Source: Nocardia alni (GTDB taxonomy: Bacteria; Actinomycetota; Actinomycetes; Mycobacteriales; Mycobacteriaceae). Taken from it: a stretch of DNA of 64,000 nt. A program made the translations under genes and the position numbers. Position 1 is the stretch's first letter. Every line of letters begins with the position of its first letter. The notes below the pieces were generated by a model. That model made no database searches. It was not told where the DNA came from and was given only the letters and a program-made list of their open reading frames with translations. Positions 37,087-47,155 of the stretch are shown in pieces. The stretch lies in the NCBI RefSeq assembly GCF_019038435.1, contig NZ_JAGPOX010000003.1:113669-177668 (forward strand), read 5' to 3'.

Positions 37087-37527
37087 ATGGTCCAGCACCC
37101 GCGACTTCATGTGATCCCCGGCGGACGCGACGATCGACCCCGGGTGGCGTCGGCCGAGCCCGGGCGGGAATCGGTTCTGCCGCAGACTGTTCCGCCACGC
37201 CGCGAGCCGGGCCCGCAGCCGGTACCCATCGACGAGCCACTGTGGCGAGAGGCGCTGGGGCGCAGGTTTCGCGCGCTGCGCACCGAGCAGGGCGAGACAC
37301 TCGTCGAAACCGCAGGCCGCGCAGGCGTTTCACCGCAGTACCTGTCCGAGGTCGAACGCGGACGCAAGGACCCCTCCAGCGAGATGATCGCCGCACTGGC
37401 CGGCGCCCTCGGCACCACCCTGATCGGCCTCACCGAACAGGTCGTCCGCGACCTGGGTCGGCCACGCCCGACCGCGATCGCCCCACATCGCCGGCCCGGC
37501 CCGGCCATGCTGGCTCTGGCCGCCTGA
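37087..37527 (+). CDS. PopR/ClgR-like XRE regulator of clpP genes
   Basis: A 146-residue regulator. The XRE HTH occupies residues about 56-115: RRFRALRTEQGETLVETAGRAGVSPQYLSEVERGRKDPSSEM in fragments, where the SPQYLSEVERGRKDPSSE core is that of ClgR and PopR. The C-terminus is PAMLALAA; Streptomyces PopR also ends in two alanines that mark it for ClpP degradation. The gene converges on a clpP pair, as with popR and clpP3clpP4 in Streptomyces. I infer an activator destroyed by the housekeeping ClpP and made stable when it fails. The first 50 residues are disordered. Confidence 0.75.
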   Translation: MVQHPRLHVIPGGRDDRPRVASAEPGRESVLPQTVPPRREPGPQPVPIDEPLWREALGRRFRALRTEQGETLVETAGRAGVSPQYLSEVERGRKDPSSEMIAALAGALGTTLIGLTEQVVRDLGRPRPTAIAPHRRPGPAMLALAA

Positions 37528-37557
37528 GCCCGCTCAGTCCAAGCCCGGGTACAGCGC

Positions 37558-38148
37558 TCAGTCGCGCGAGTCCAGGATCCGGTCGACGAGTCCGTATTCG
37601 ACGGCTGTGTGGGCGGTGAACACACGGTCGCGGTCGGTGTCGTGGCGGAGGGTCTCCACCTCTTGGCCGGTGTGGGTGGACAGGATGGACTCGATTTCGG
37701 CGCGCATTCGGACCAGCTCGTCGGCCTGGAGGATGAGGTCCGGGATTGCGCCTTGGCCGCGGGTTGCGGGTTGGTGCAGGACTACTCTGGCGTGGGGCAG
37801 CATTGCGCGACGGCCCTTGGCTCCGCCTGCGAGCAGGACCGCGCCGACGGCGATGGCCTGGCCGACGCACGTGGTCGCGACGGGGGAGGTTACGTGCTGC
37901 ATGGTGTCGTAGACCGCGAGCATGGCGGGTAGGTCGCCGCCCTCGCAGTTGATGTAGAGGTTGATGTCCTGGCCCGGGCTGTCCGCGTCCAAGTGCAGCA
38001 GCTGCGCGATGAGGGCGTTGGCCACGCCCGCGTCGATCGGGGTGCCGAGGTAGACGATTCGCTCGGTGAGCAGATGCGAGTAGACGTCCATGACTCGTTC
38101 GCCGCGTGGATGCTGGGCGATGACATTGGGAATCGTGTAGCTCGTCAT
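37558..38148 (-). CDS. ClpP-like subunit lacking the catalytic serine
   Basis: A 196-residue ClpP-family protein (ERVMDVYSHLLTERIVYLG, HTGQEVETLRHDTDRDRVF, AVEYGLVDRIL). The serine elbow, normally GQAAS, reads GQAIAVGAV, so Ala100 replaces the nucleophile. His125 (VVLHQP) and Asp170 remain, and LYINSPGG is altered to LYINCEGG. It overlaps the upstream active clpP gene by 4 nt (ATGA). It likely assembles with that subunit in a mixed tetradecamer as a non-proteolytic ring or regulatory subunit, comparable in principle to ClpR. Confidence 0.88.
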   Translation of the reverse strand: MTSYTIPNVIAQHPRGERVMDVYSHLLTERIVYLGTPIDAGVANALIAQLLHLDADSPGQDINLYINCEGGDLPAMLAVYDTMQHVTSPVATTCVGQAIAVGAVLLAGGAKGRRAMLPHARVVLHQPATRGQGAIPDLILQADELVRMRAEIESILSTHTGQEVETLRHDTDRDRVFTAHTAVEYGLVDRILDSRD

Positions 38149-38747
38149 GCGTTGATCCCTACTCGATGCCGTTGCGGCACAACCTGAGTGAAATTCTCGA
38201 CGATATGGTCGATGAAGCCGTAGGCGCGGGCCTGTTCGGCGGTGAACCAGCGGTCGTGCAGCGAATCCTCGCAGACGCGGTCGAAGGGCTGGCCGGTGTC
38301 CTCGGCGATGAGGCTCAGGACCGTGTTGACCGTGTGCCGCAGATCGTCGGCCTGCACCTCCACTTCGCCTGCGCTGCCGCCGATTCCGGCCGAGCCCTGA
38401 TGCATCAGGATGCGGGCGTGCGGTAGTGCGAACCGGCGGCCCGGCTCGCCCGCCGACAGCAGGAACTGCCCTGCGCTGCACGCCAATCCCAGTGCCAGAG
38501 TGGATACCTCGCACGGCACGAGGCGCATGGTGTCGCGAATGGCGAGCATCGCGGGCACCGACCCGCCGGGGGAATGGATCCACAGCGATACCGGTGCGAG
38601 CGGATCCTCGGCGGCGAGGGTCAGCAGCTGGGTCATCAGCACGGTGCCGTTGTCGTCGTCCAAACCCCCGTCCAGCACCAGAATTCGCCGCCCGAGCAAC
38701 TGCTCGCGCATCCGCCAGCTGAACATGGGAACCTTGTCGTCTGTCAT
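38145..38747 (-). CDS. ClpP-family serine protease subunit, catalytically intact
   Basis: 200 residues with a full triad: Ser91 in LGLACSAGQF, His116 in ILMHQG and Asp161 in CEDSLHDRWF. LWIHSPGGSVPAML gives the oxyanion Gly-Gly. MHQG instead of HQP after the His, and an inserted GIGGSAGEVEV handle region, set it apart from housekeeping ClpP1/P2, whose genes normally lie by tig outside this window. First gene of the operon; a PopR-type box lies 42 nt upstream. Probably clpP3- or clpP4-like. Confidence 0.88.
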   Translation of the reverse strand: MTDDKVPMFSWRMREQLLGRRILVLDGGLDDDNGTVLMTQLLTLAAEDPLAPVSLWIHSPGGSVPAMLAIRDTMRLVPCEVSTLALGLACSAGQFLLSAGEPGRRFALPHARILMHQGSAGIGGSAGEVEVQADDLRHTVNTVLSLIAEDTGQPFDRVCEDSLHDRWFTAEQARAYGFIDHIVENFTQVVPQRHRVGINA

Positions 38748-38788
38748 GGCTCCACAGTGCACCGCGTTCCCCCGGAAAATCGCCCTGA

Positions 38789-38803
38789 ACTGCCCAGAGC
38801 AGA
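38789..38803. promoter_or_regulatory. Candidate PopR box upstream of clpP operon
   Basis: On the minus strand TCTGCT-CTG-GGCAGT, sharing TCTGCT and the 3-nt spacer with the popR-like promoter site. 42 nt upstream of the first clpP ATG. Confidence 0.5.
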
Positions 38804-39105
38804 TCCGCTCACAGCAGCGGCGAGCCGAAACGCGTCGGCCGAAGACCGTCATCCCGGACGCCTGAGGGCTTCGTGTGAGGGCCCAGGCGGCCGCCGAGCG
38901 CAAGGGATGCACGAGCCATCGTGGTTCCGGCGCGTTCGTGGCGGAAATTCACTGGCACACAGCTGGTTACGTCACCTTTCGGTTAAAGGCACGCCGGAAT
39001 GACGCGGACCGGCTGTGTGGTCGGATGGTGAAGGCCCTACCGCAACCCAGCCCGTGTGACTGTGGATAGTAGAGCAGGCCGACGTCGCGGAGGCCGCCGT
39101 GCATG
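38804..39105. other. Intergenic region between clpP promoter and pepN end
   Basis: About 300 bp with no supported gene on either strand. Confidence 0.35.
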
Positions 39106-39143
39106 AAGACGGCCCCTCCCGACTGTGCGGGAAGGGCCGTCTT
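39106..39143 (-). terminator. Strong hairpin terminator of pepN
   Basis: AAGACGGCCCCTCCCG (39106-39121) pairs with CGGGAAGGGCCGTCTT (39128-39143), one mismatch, 6-nt loop, 17 bp past the pepN stop. Confidence 0.85.
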
Positions 39144-39160
39144 TGATCGGATACTGTCAT

Positions 39161-41725
39161 TCAGCTGGCGTCGAAAGCCCTTGCGCGCAGGGAGCGTTCG
39201 ATACCGGCCTTGCCCTCGATCACCAGGCGGCGCAGGGCGGGGGGATGCTCGCCGGACAGGAACTTGTCGGCGACCGCGACGGCCTCGTCGGTGATCGCCC
39301 AGTGCGGGTACAGGCCGATGACGACGGTCTGGGCGACCTCGCTGGAGCGGCGCTCCCACACCTGGGGGATCTCGGCGAAGTAGCGCTCGACATACGGGGC
39401 GAGTAGTTCCGCCTGGCCCGTGGGGGCGAAGCCGCCGACGATCGCGCGGGTGGTGATGTTGGGCAGGGAATCGTCGTTGAACACCGAATCCCAGGCCTTC
39501 TGCTTCACCACGGCCTGCGGGCGGGTGGTGGCCGCGGCGGCGGCGTTGCGACGGCCCGCGGCGGTCGGATCGCGATCCAGTTCGGCATCGATGACCGGGG
39601 TGGCCTCGCCGTCGGCGTCGATCACGCCGGACGCGGCCAGCGCACTGATCACCCGCCAGCGCAGATCGGTGTCGACCACCAGGCCCGGCAGGCCCGACTG
39701 CGCCGGATCGTCGGTCAGCAGCGCGTGCAGGGCGTCGGTGTGCGCCTGCGACAGGCGTGCGGCGGTGAGCGCGTTGACGAAGGCCAGCTGGTGATCCGAA
39801 CCGGGCTCGGCCGCTCGGGCCAGCTCCAGCAGCCGGTCGGCGTATTCCTTCCAGCCGGTCTGCTGTGCCCACGCCGGATCGGCGTAGCTGCCCAACGCGG
39901 TGTTGGCTTGCATCAGAAGACGTTGCACCACACCGATTTCCGATTCCGCACCGACACCGCGCTGCACCAGCGCGACGAAGTCCCGTGCCCGCATCTCGGC
40001 CTGGCGGGTCATCTCCCACGCCGCGGACCAGCACAGCGTGCGGGGCAGAGATTCGGCGACATCGGAGATGCGGGTGGCGACCGTGTCCAGCGACTCCGGA
40101 TCCAGGCGCACCGAGCAGTAGGTGAGGTCGTCGTCGTTGATCAGCACCAGCTTGCCGCGCTGCACGCCGATCAGCTCGGGCACCTCGGTGCGCTCGGCGG
40201 CGTTCACGTCGATCTCGACGCGCTTGGTGCGCACCAGCTTTCCGGCTTGGTCGTCGTAGACCCCGATGGCCAGGCGATGTACGCGCCGCTCACCCGCGCC
40301 GGGCGCGGCGCCCTCCTGCACCACCGCGAACGAGGTGAACTTCCCGTCGGCGACCTCGAAGTCCGGGCGCAGGATGTTCAGGCCGGTGGTCTTGAGCCAC
40401 TGCGCGCCCCAACCGGAAAGGTCACGGCCCGAAGCCTTTTCGAGGGCACCGACCAGATCGTCGAAAGTGGCGTTGCCGTAAGCGTGTTCGGCGAAGTAGT
40501 CGCGCAGGCCCGCCAGGAACGGCTCGCGGCCCACATACGCGACGAGTTGCTTGAGCACCGAAGCGCCCTTGGCGTAGGTGATTCCGTCGAAGTTCACCTC
40601 GACCGCGTCCAGGTCCGGGATGTCGGCGGCGATCGGGTGTGTCGAGGGCAGCTGGTCCTGCCGGTATGCCCACGACTTCTCCACATTCGCGAAGGTGGTC
40701 CAGGCGCTGGTGTATTCGGTCGCCGAGGTCTGCGCGAGGACCGAGGCGAAGGTGGCGAACGACTCGTTCAGCCACAGGTCGTCCCACCACTTCATGGTGA
40801 CCAGATCGCCGAACCACATGTGCGCCATCTCGTGCAGTACGGTCTCGCAGCGCCGCTCGTAGGAGGCACGAGTCACCTTGGAGCGGAACACGTAATCCTC
40901 GAGGAAGGTCACCGCGCCCGCGTTCTCCATGGCGCCCGCGTTGAATTCGGGCACGAACAGCTGGTCGTACTTGCCGAACGCGTACGGCACGCCGAAGTTC
41001 TCGTGGTAGAAGCCGAATCCCTGCTTGGTCTCGGTGAACAGCCGCTCGGAGTCCATATGCTCGGCCAGGGAGGCGCGGCAGTAGATGCCCAGCGGGATGC
41101 TGCCGTGCCCGTCGGTGAAGGTGTCGGTCCATTTCGCGTACGGTCCGGCGATCAGCGCGACCAGGTAGGTGCTCATGCGCGGGGTGGTGGCGAAGGTGTG
41201 CACGACCACGCCGTCGGCGGCGTGGGTGGCCGCGGCCGCGCCGTTGGAGATCACCTCCCAGTCCTCGGGCGCGGTGACGGTGATGTCGTAGGTGGCCTTC
41301 AGATCGGGCTGGTCGAAGCACGCGAACATGCGCTTGGCGTCGGCTGTTTCGAACTGCGAGTACAGGTAGACCTTGTCGTCGGTGGGGTCCACGAAGCGGT
41401 GCAGGCCCTCGCCGGTGTGCGAATAGTCGCAGTCGGCCTCGATGACCAGCTCGTTGCGCTCGGCGAGGCCGGTCAGCGTCAGGCCCTTGGACTCGTCGTA
41501 TTCGCCGATCTCCACGGCAGTGCCGTTGAGCATTGCCGAACGCAGCCCGGCCCCGACGAAGTCGACGAACGTCTCGGATCCGGGCGTTGCGGTGAAGGTG
41601 GCGGTGGAGCGGGAGGAAAATGTCTCCTCGCCCGTCGTGAGGTCGAGCTCGACACGATAGTTCTCGACGCTGATCGTTGCGGCCCGGGCGATCGCCTGCT
41701 CACGGGTGAGGTTCGGTGCGGACAA
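39161..41725 (-). CDS. pepN: Aminopeptidase N (M1 metallopeptidase)
   Basis: An 854-residue M1 aminopeptidase. GAMEN exopeptidase motif at residues 264-268; zinc motif HEMAH at 298-302 with the third ligand Glu321 (LNESFATF). The ERAP1-like C-terminal domain follows. It removes N-terminal residues from peptides in the cytosol, downstream of Clp and proteasome degradation. TTG 41725 is chosen: GGAG is 7 nt upstream and the product starts MSAPNLTREQA, as in other actinobacterial PepN; GTG 41731 touches the RBS. Confidence 0.95.
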   Translation of the reverse strand: MSAPNLTREQAIARAATISVENYRVELDLTTGEETFSSRSTATFTATPGSETFVDFVGAGLRSAMLNGTAVEIGEYDESKGLTLTGLAERNELVIEADCDYSHTGEGLHRFVDPTDDKVYLYSQFETADAKRMFACFDQPDLKATYDITVTAPEDWEVISNGAAAATHAADGVVVHTFATTPRMSTYLVALIAGPYAKWTDTFTDGHGSIPLGIYCRASLAEHMDSERLFTETKQGFGFYHENFGVPYAFGKYDQLFVPEFNAGAMENAGAVTFLEDYVFRSKVTRASYERRCETVLHEMAHMWFGDLVTMKWWDDLWLNESFATFASVLAQTSATEYTSAWTTFANVEKSWAYRQDQLPSTHPIAADIPDLDAVEVNFDGITYAKGASVLKQLVAYVGREPFLAGLRDYFAEHAYGNATFDDLVGALEKASGRDLSGWGAQWLKTTGLNILRPDFEVADGKFTSFAVVQEGAAPGAGERRVHRLAIGVYDDQAGKLVRTKRVEIDVNAAERTEVPELIGVQRGKLVLINDDDLTYCSVRLDPESLDTVATRISDVAESLPRTLCWSAAWEMTRQAEMRARDFVALVQRGVGAESEIGVVQRLLMQANTALGSYADPAWAQQTGWKEYADRLLELARAAEPGSDHQLAFVNALTAARLSQAHTDALHALLTDDPAQSGLPGLVVDTDLRWRVISALAASGVIDADGEATPVIDAELDRDPTAAGRRNAAAAATTRPQAVVKQKAWDSVFNDDSLPNITTRAIVGGFAPTGQAELLAPYVERYFAEIPQVWERRSSEVAQTVVIGLYPHWAITDEAVAVADKFLSGEHPPALRRLVIEGKAGIERSLRARAFDAS

Positions 41726-42013
41726 GGACACTCCTTCGCTCGTCGGAGAACATGCAGGGGTGCCGTCCGCGCTCGTGTGCGGGCCGACACTCCCGGTTCG
41801 GTGCGTGGTGCGCTCGGACCGGCGACGGCATGGTCGACGCATCACCCGGGTGCGAACACAACGAGCCCAGAATGCCACGTCGTCGGAGAGTCGGGGTGCA
41901 CACCCGCCTATGACCGGTGTATATCCGCACTTGCGGTGCCCGTTCGCTATGTCTGTGTCCATGCGGCCCCCAGCGCTGCGTTGTCCGAGTTCGGCGGTCA
42001 CCGGGAGCTTCCA
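41726..42013. other. Intergenic region pepN-purC
   Basis: No gene supported. Open frames upstream of pepN are continuations without RBS. Confidence 0.35.
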
Positions 42014-42100
42014 AATCCGGCCTCCCGCTGCATTCCTCGGGCCCAGAAGTCTGGTTTCCGACGAAATGGCCGCAAGAATGCAGCGGGAGGCCGGTTTCGC
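42014..42100 (+). repeat. Dispersed palindromic repeat, copy A
   Basis: CCGGCCTCCCGCTGCATTC (from 42017) and its reverse complement ending at 42094 enclose a core with TCTGGTTTCCGACGA. RNA would form a 19-bp stem. Same family as 43047 and 59321. Confidence 0.85.
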
Positions 42101-42178
42101 AGGGCATGCGGCAGGAGACAGACCGGATCGGCAGGGCTATTAGGCTGTGCGGGGTAACCCGGCGGACGAGGAGGACAG

Positions 42179-43015
42179 GTGCGGCATATCCACGCGGGCA
42201 AGGTGCGCGATCTGTACGAGGACGGGGATTCGCTGATCCTGGTGGCCTCGGATCGGGTGTCGGTGTACGACGTGGTGCTGCCGACGCCGATTCCGGACAA
42301 GGGCGCGCTGCTCACACAGCTGTCGAACTGGTGGTTCGAATACCTGTCCGGGGTACCGAATCACGTGCTGTCGACCACGGATGTGCCCGCGGAGTTCGCC
42401 GGGCGCGCGGTGCGGGTCAAGCCCTTGAAGATGGTGCAGGTGGAGTGCATCGCCCGCGGTTATCTGTCCGGTTCGGGGCTCAAGGAGTACCAGCGCACCG
42501 GATCGGTGTCCGGCATCGCTCTGCCGCCGGGCCTGCGCGAGGGTGACCGGCTGCCCGAGCCGATCTTCACTCCCACCACCAAGGCCTCCGAGGGTCACGA
42601 CGAGCCGATCACCTTCGAGGATGTGGTGCGCCAGGAGGGCCGCGAGGTCGCCGGGAAGCTGCGCGAGCTGACCCTCGAGATCTACTCCCGTGGCGCGGCC
42701 TACGCCGCCGAGCGCGGTGTCATCATCGCCGACACCAAGGTCGAATTCGGTTGGGACGGCGATGTTCTCACTCTCGGTGACGAGGTCCTCACCTCCGACT
42801 CCTCGCGCTACTGGCCCGCCGCCGAGTGGCAGCCCGGCCGCCCCCAGCCCTCCTTCGACAAGCAGTTCGTCCGCGACTGGTCCACCTCCACCGGCTGGAA
42901 CAAGGAATATCCGGGCCCGGAGATACCGGCCGACATCGTCAGCGCCACCCGCGAAAAGTACCGTGAGGCATACGAATTGATCACCGGGAAGACGTGGGCT
43001 ACACCTCGCGGCTGA
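42179..43015 (+). CDS. purC: Phosphoribosylaminoimidazole-succinocarboxamide synthase
   Basis: A 278-residue SAICAR synthase: HIHAGKVRDLYEDGD, VASDRVSVYDVV, VECIARGYLSGSGLKEY, ADTKVEFGWD and SFDKQFVRDW. It condenses CAIR with aspartate using ATP in purine synthesis. The GTG 42179 start with AGGAGG 4 nt upstream is the only option, because an in-frame TAA lies at 42155. The product is therefore about 15-20 residues shorter at the N-terminus than many actinobacterial PurC proteins, though all core motifs remain. Both flanks carry the palindromic repeat. Confidence 0.95.
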   Translation: MRHIHAGKVRDLYEDGDSLILVASDRVSVYDVVLPTPIPDKGALLTQLSNWWFEYLSGVPNHVLSTTDVPAEFAGRAVRVKPLKMVQVECIARGYLSGSGLKEYQRTGSVSGIALPPGLREGDRLPEPIFTPTTKASEGHDEPITFEDVVRQEGREVAGKLRELTLEIYSRGAAYAAERGVIIADTKVEFGWDGDVLTLGDEVLTSDSSRYWPAAEWQPGRPQPSFDKQFVRDWSTSTGWNKEYPGPEIPADIVSATREKYREAYELITGKTWATPRG

Positions 43016-43046
43016 CCGCGGCCTACGCCCTGCCGCACCGACGGTG

Positions 43047-43138
43047 AGCCCGGCCTCCTCCTGCATTCTGCGGGCTCGACACTCTGGTTTCCGTCGAATC
43101 CGTCCGAAAAATGCAGCGGGAGGCCGGTTCTCCCATTC
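43047..43138 (+). repeat. Dispersed palindromic repeat, copy B
   Basis: CGGCCTCCTCCTGCATT... TCTGGTTTCCGTCGA ... AATGCAGCGGGAGGCCGG then TTCTCCCATT. 32 bp after purC stop; same orientation as copies A and C. Confidence 0.85.
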
Positions 43139-44887
<1,749 letters not shown>

Positions 44888-45124
44888 CCGAAACCACCTC
44901 GGCATGCTCGGAATCGCCGGTCATACTGGACCGCCGTGCAGTCGAACTCCGAGCGGTGCCAGGAGCGGGCTGCTCGGATATTGCTGTGTCGGGCGCACCG
45001 GTGTGTGGCGGGTTGTCCGATTCGGCGGAGAGCTCCGTCGATGATTCGCTCCGCCCAGGGTTGGCCGCGCCGCTGTACTCGGCGCCGTCGTGCGCGAGGT
45101 GCGCCGCGTTGGTGGTGGCTGTGC

Positions 45125-45526
45125 TCACGCGTCGGTGGCGGGAGCGTCCATGACCTGGCGGACCTCGATGCGCTCACCGATCGGCTTGCCGCCGGGGCCG
45201 GGGGCGGCCGAGGCCTGGGCGGCGATTTCGATGGCGCGATCGGGGGTTTCGACGTCGACTATCCAGTAGCCGGCCAGGAACTCCTTGGTCTCGGGGAACG
45301 GGCCGTCTGTCACCACGGGGGCCGAGCGGCCGTCCGAGCTCACGATGCGCGCGGTGTCCGGGAAGGCCAGGCCCTGGGCGTCGACCAGTTCGCCGGAGGC
45401 GCTCAGTTGTTCGCCCAGCGTGTGCTGGAACTCGATATGCGCGGAGATCTCCTCCGGCGTCCATTCGGTCATCGGGGTGTCGCAGTACTCGGCGGGGCTG
45501 TAGGTCTTCAGCAGCATGAATTTCAT
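45125..45526 (-). CDS. YciI/DGPF-domain protein, ECF42 partner
   Basis: A 133-residue YciI-like protein starting MKFMLLKTYSP, with VTDGPFPETKEFLAGYWIVDV (the DGPF box) and a C-terminal IEVRQVMD. DGPF proteins are the usual targets and genetic partners of ECF42 sigma factors; enzymatic role unproven. ATG 45526 with GAGGAG 8 nt upstream. 237 bp separate it from the sigma gene on the same strand. Confidence 0.88.
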   Translation of the reverse strand: MKFMLLKTYSPAEYCDTPMTEWTPEEISAHIEFQHTLGEQLSASGELVDAQGLAFPDTARIVSSDGRSAPVVTDGPFPETKEFLAGYWIVDVETPDRAIEIAAQASAAPGPGGKPIGERIEVRQVMDAPATDA

Positions 45527-45597
45527 GTCGGGCTCCTCGGGTTGTGGGTCGTGAATCGCTCCGGCGGTCCGGTGTCCCGGCGGTGCGTTCATGGACA

Positions 45598-45625
45598 GGT
45601 CGGAGCCGGACGGGACCATTCGACC
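45598..45625 (-). promoter_or_regulatory. Possible ECF42 promoter of yciI
   Basis: On the minus strand GGTCGA (45625-45620), a spacer of about 17 nt and CGACC. As I recall, ECF42 promoters have TGTCGA and CGA-type elements; the match is 5 of 6 at -35. Weak, single-instance evidence. Confidence 0.3.
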
Positions 45626-45633
45626 TATTATTT

Positions 45634-45649
45634 TGTGATCTGCATCACA
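45634..45649. promoter_or_regulatory. CRP/GlxR-type binding site
   Basis: TGTGA-TCTGCA-TCACA, a perfect match to the CRP-family consensus, 108 bp upstream of the yciI start, in an AT-rich patch. Confidence 0.65.
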
Positions 45650-45700
45650 AGTTGACGGTGCGGCCCGGCATCGCCCGACGTGAGTGGTGCCGGGGCGGTG

Positions 45701-46921
45701 TCACAATTCGGCGGCTGTATCGGCCAGGTGTTGTGGGTCGACAGGCTCACCGGACTGGATCAGCTGCTTGATGCGGTCGGTGACATCCCAGACGTTGACA
45801 TTCATGCCCGCGAGGACGCGGTTGCCGGAGTCCAGCCAGAAGGCGACGAACTCCCGGCTGTCGAGATCACCGCGGACGACGACGGTGGCCCGCTGGTCCG
45901 GCGCGACGTAGCCGGTGTACTCCATGCCCAGGTCGTATTGGTCGGTGAAGAAGTAGGGGATGCGGTCGTAGACGGCCGGTTTGCCGAGCATCGTCTGCGC
46001 GGCGACGGCGGGCTGGTTGAGCGCGGTGGCCCAGTGCTCCACCCGGATGCGGCGGCCCAGGACGGGGTGCTGCTGGTCGGCGATATCGCCGACGGCGACG
46101 ATATCCGGGTCGCCGGTGGCCAGACTCTCGTCGACCAGTACACCGGCGTCCACGGCCAGCCCGGCGTCGGCGGCCAACTCGATGTTCGGCCGAGCGCCCA
46201 CCGCCAGCAGCACCGCGTCGGCCTCCACCACGGCGCCGTCGTCCAGGCGCACGCCGGTGGCTCGCCCGTCGGCGGTGATGATCTCGGTGACCTTCACCCC
46301 GCAGCGCAGATCCACCTCGTGCTGACGGTGCAGATCGGCGAACACCTCGCCCATCTCACGGCCCAGCGCCGCGAGCAGCGGCGTCGACTCGGATTCGAGC
46401 ACCGTGACCTCGACCCCGGCGGCGCGTGCCGCCGCGGTGACCTCGAGGCCGATCCAGCCCGCGCCGATCACCGCCAACCGCCGAATCGATCCGAACAGGC
46501 GCACCAGGGTGTCGGACTCCTCGATGGTCCGCAGCTGGTGCACGCCCTCGGCATCGGCGCCCGGAATGGGCAGCCGCCGGGCTCGCGATCCGGTGGCCAG
46601 GGCAAGCCTGTCGTAGCGCAGGGTCGAACCATCCGGTAACGCAACGGTTTTCGCGGCACGATCGATCGACGTCACCGCGGTGGCAAGCCTGATATCGACG
46701 CGGTGATCCCGGTACCACTGGCCTGGATGCACGGTGAATTCGCTGAGCTCCTTCTTGCCCAGCAGATGCTCCTTGGACAGCGGCGGGCGCTCGTACGGGA
46801 GATGCTCCTCCTCGGTGATCAGTGTGATGGCGCCGTCGAAGTCGTTGTCCCGTAGCGCCTCGGCCAGCTTGCCGGCGGCCAGACCGCCGCCAACGATGAC
46901 GAACCTGGAATCTGTGGTCAT
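45701..46921 (-). CDS. NAD(P)/FAD-dependent ferredoxin-reductase-like oxidoreductase
   Basis: 406 residues. FAD-binding VIVGGGLAAGKLAEALR, PYERPPLSKEHLLG, NAD-binding VIGAGWIGLEVTAAARAAGV, and the second FAD motif VAVGDIADQQ. It has the order and C-terminal reductase domain of BphA4/rubredoxin reductase-like enzymes that pass electrons from NAD(P)H to a ferredoxin. ATG 46921 with GGAGGG 7 nt upstream. Divergent from the leader/dsbA-like unit; its electron acceptor is not encoded nearby. Confidence 0.9.
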   Translation of the reverse strand: MTTDSRFVIVGGGLAAGKLAEALRDNDFDGAITLITEEEHLPYERPPLSKEHLLGKKELSEFTVHPGQWYRDHRVDIRLATAVTSIDRAAKTVALPDGSTLRYDRLALATGSRARRLPIPGADAEGVHQLRTIEESDTLVRLFGSIRRLAVIGAGWIGLEVTAAARAAGVEVTVLESESTPLLAALGREMGEVFADLHRQHEVDLRCGVKVTEIITADGRATGVRLDDGAVVEADAVLLAVGARPNIELAADAGLAVDAGVLVDESLATGDPDIVAVGDIADQQHPVLGRRIRVEHWATALNQPAVAAQTMLGKPAVYDRIPYFFTDQYDLGMEYTGYVAPDQRATVVVRGDLDSREFVAFWLDSGNRVLAGMNVNVWDVTDRIKQLIQSGEPVDPQHLADTAAEL

Positions 46922-47074
46922 AAGAGAACCCTCCGTGCGACGGTGACCAGGTCGCTTTCGACCCTACTGCGCCTTACCCGCACGCTCGGGAAATATCCGG
47001 AACTTCCCGTCGTTGAGCAGTGGTAGTGGTGGAGTCATGCCATCAACCCCAAACTTTGTTGAGAGGATTGCGAC

Positions 47075-47155
47075 GTGAGCGAGCTTGCGAGCGAACCAGT
47101 AGAACAGCGCGCATCGCGCACGATGGAGCCGAGCGTCAGCGAGGTGGAATCGTGA
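47075..47155 (+). CDS. 26-residue leader ORF coupled to dsbA-like gene
   Basis: GTG 47075 with GAGAGG upstream reads [20 protein letters not shown] then VSEVES and stops at TGA 47153-47155, which overlaps the dsbA-like GTG as GTGA. The Glu/Ser-rich peptide resembles the leader before metY (55764-55838). I interpret it as a translational-coupling leader; its sequence pattern is one I remember seeing in front of unrelated actinobacterial genes. Confidence 0.55.
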   Translation: MSELASEPVEQRASRTMEPSVSEVES

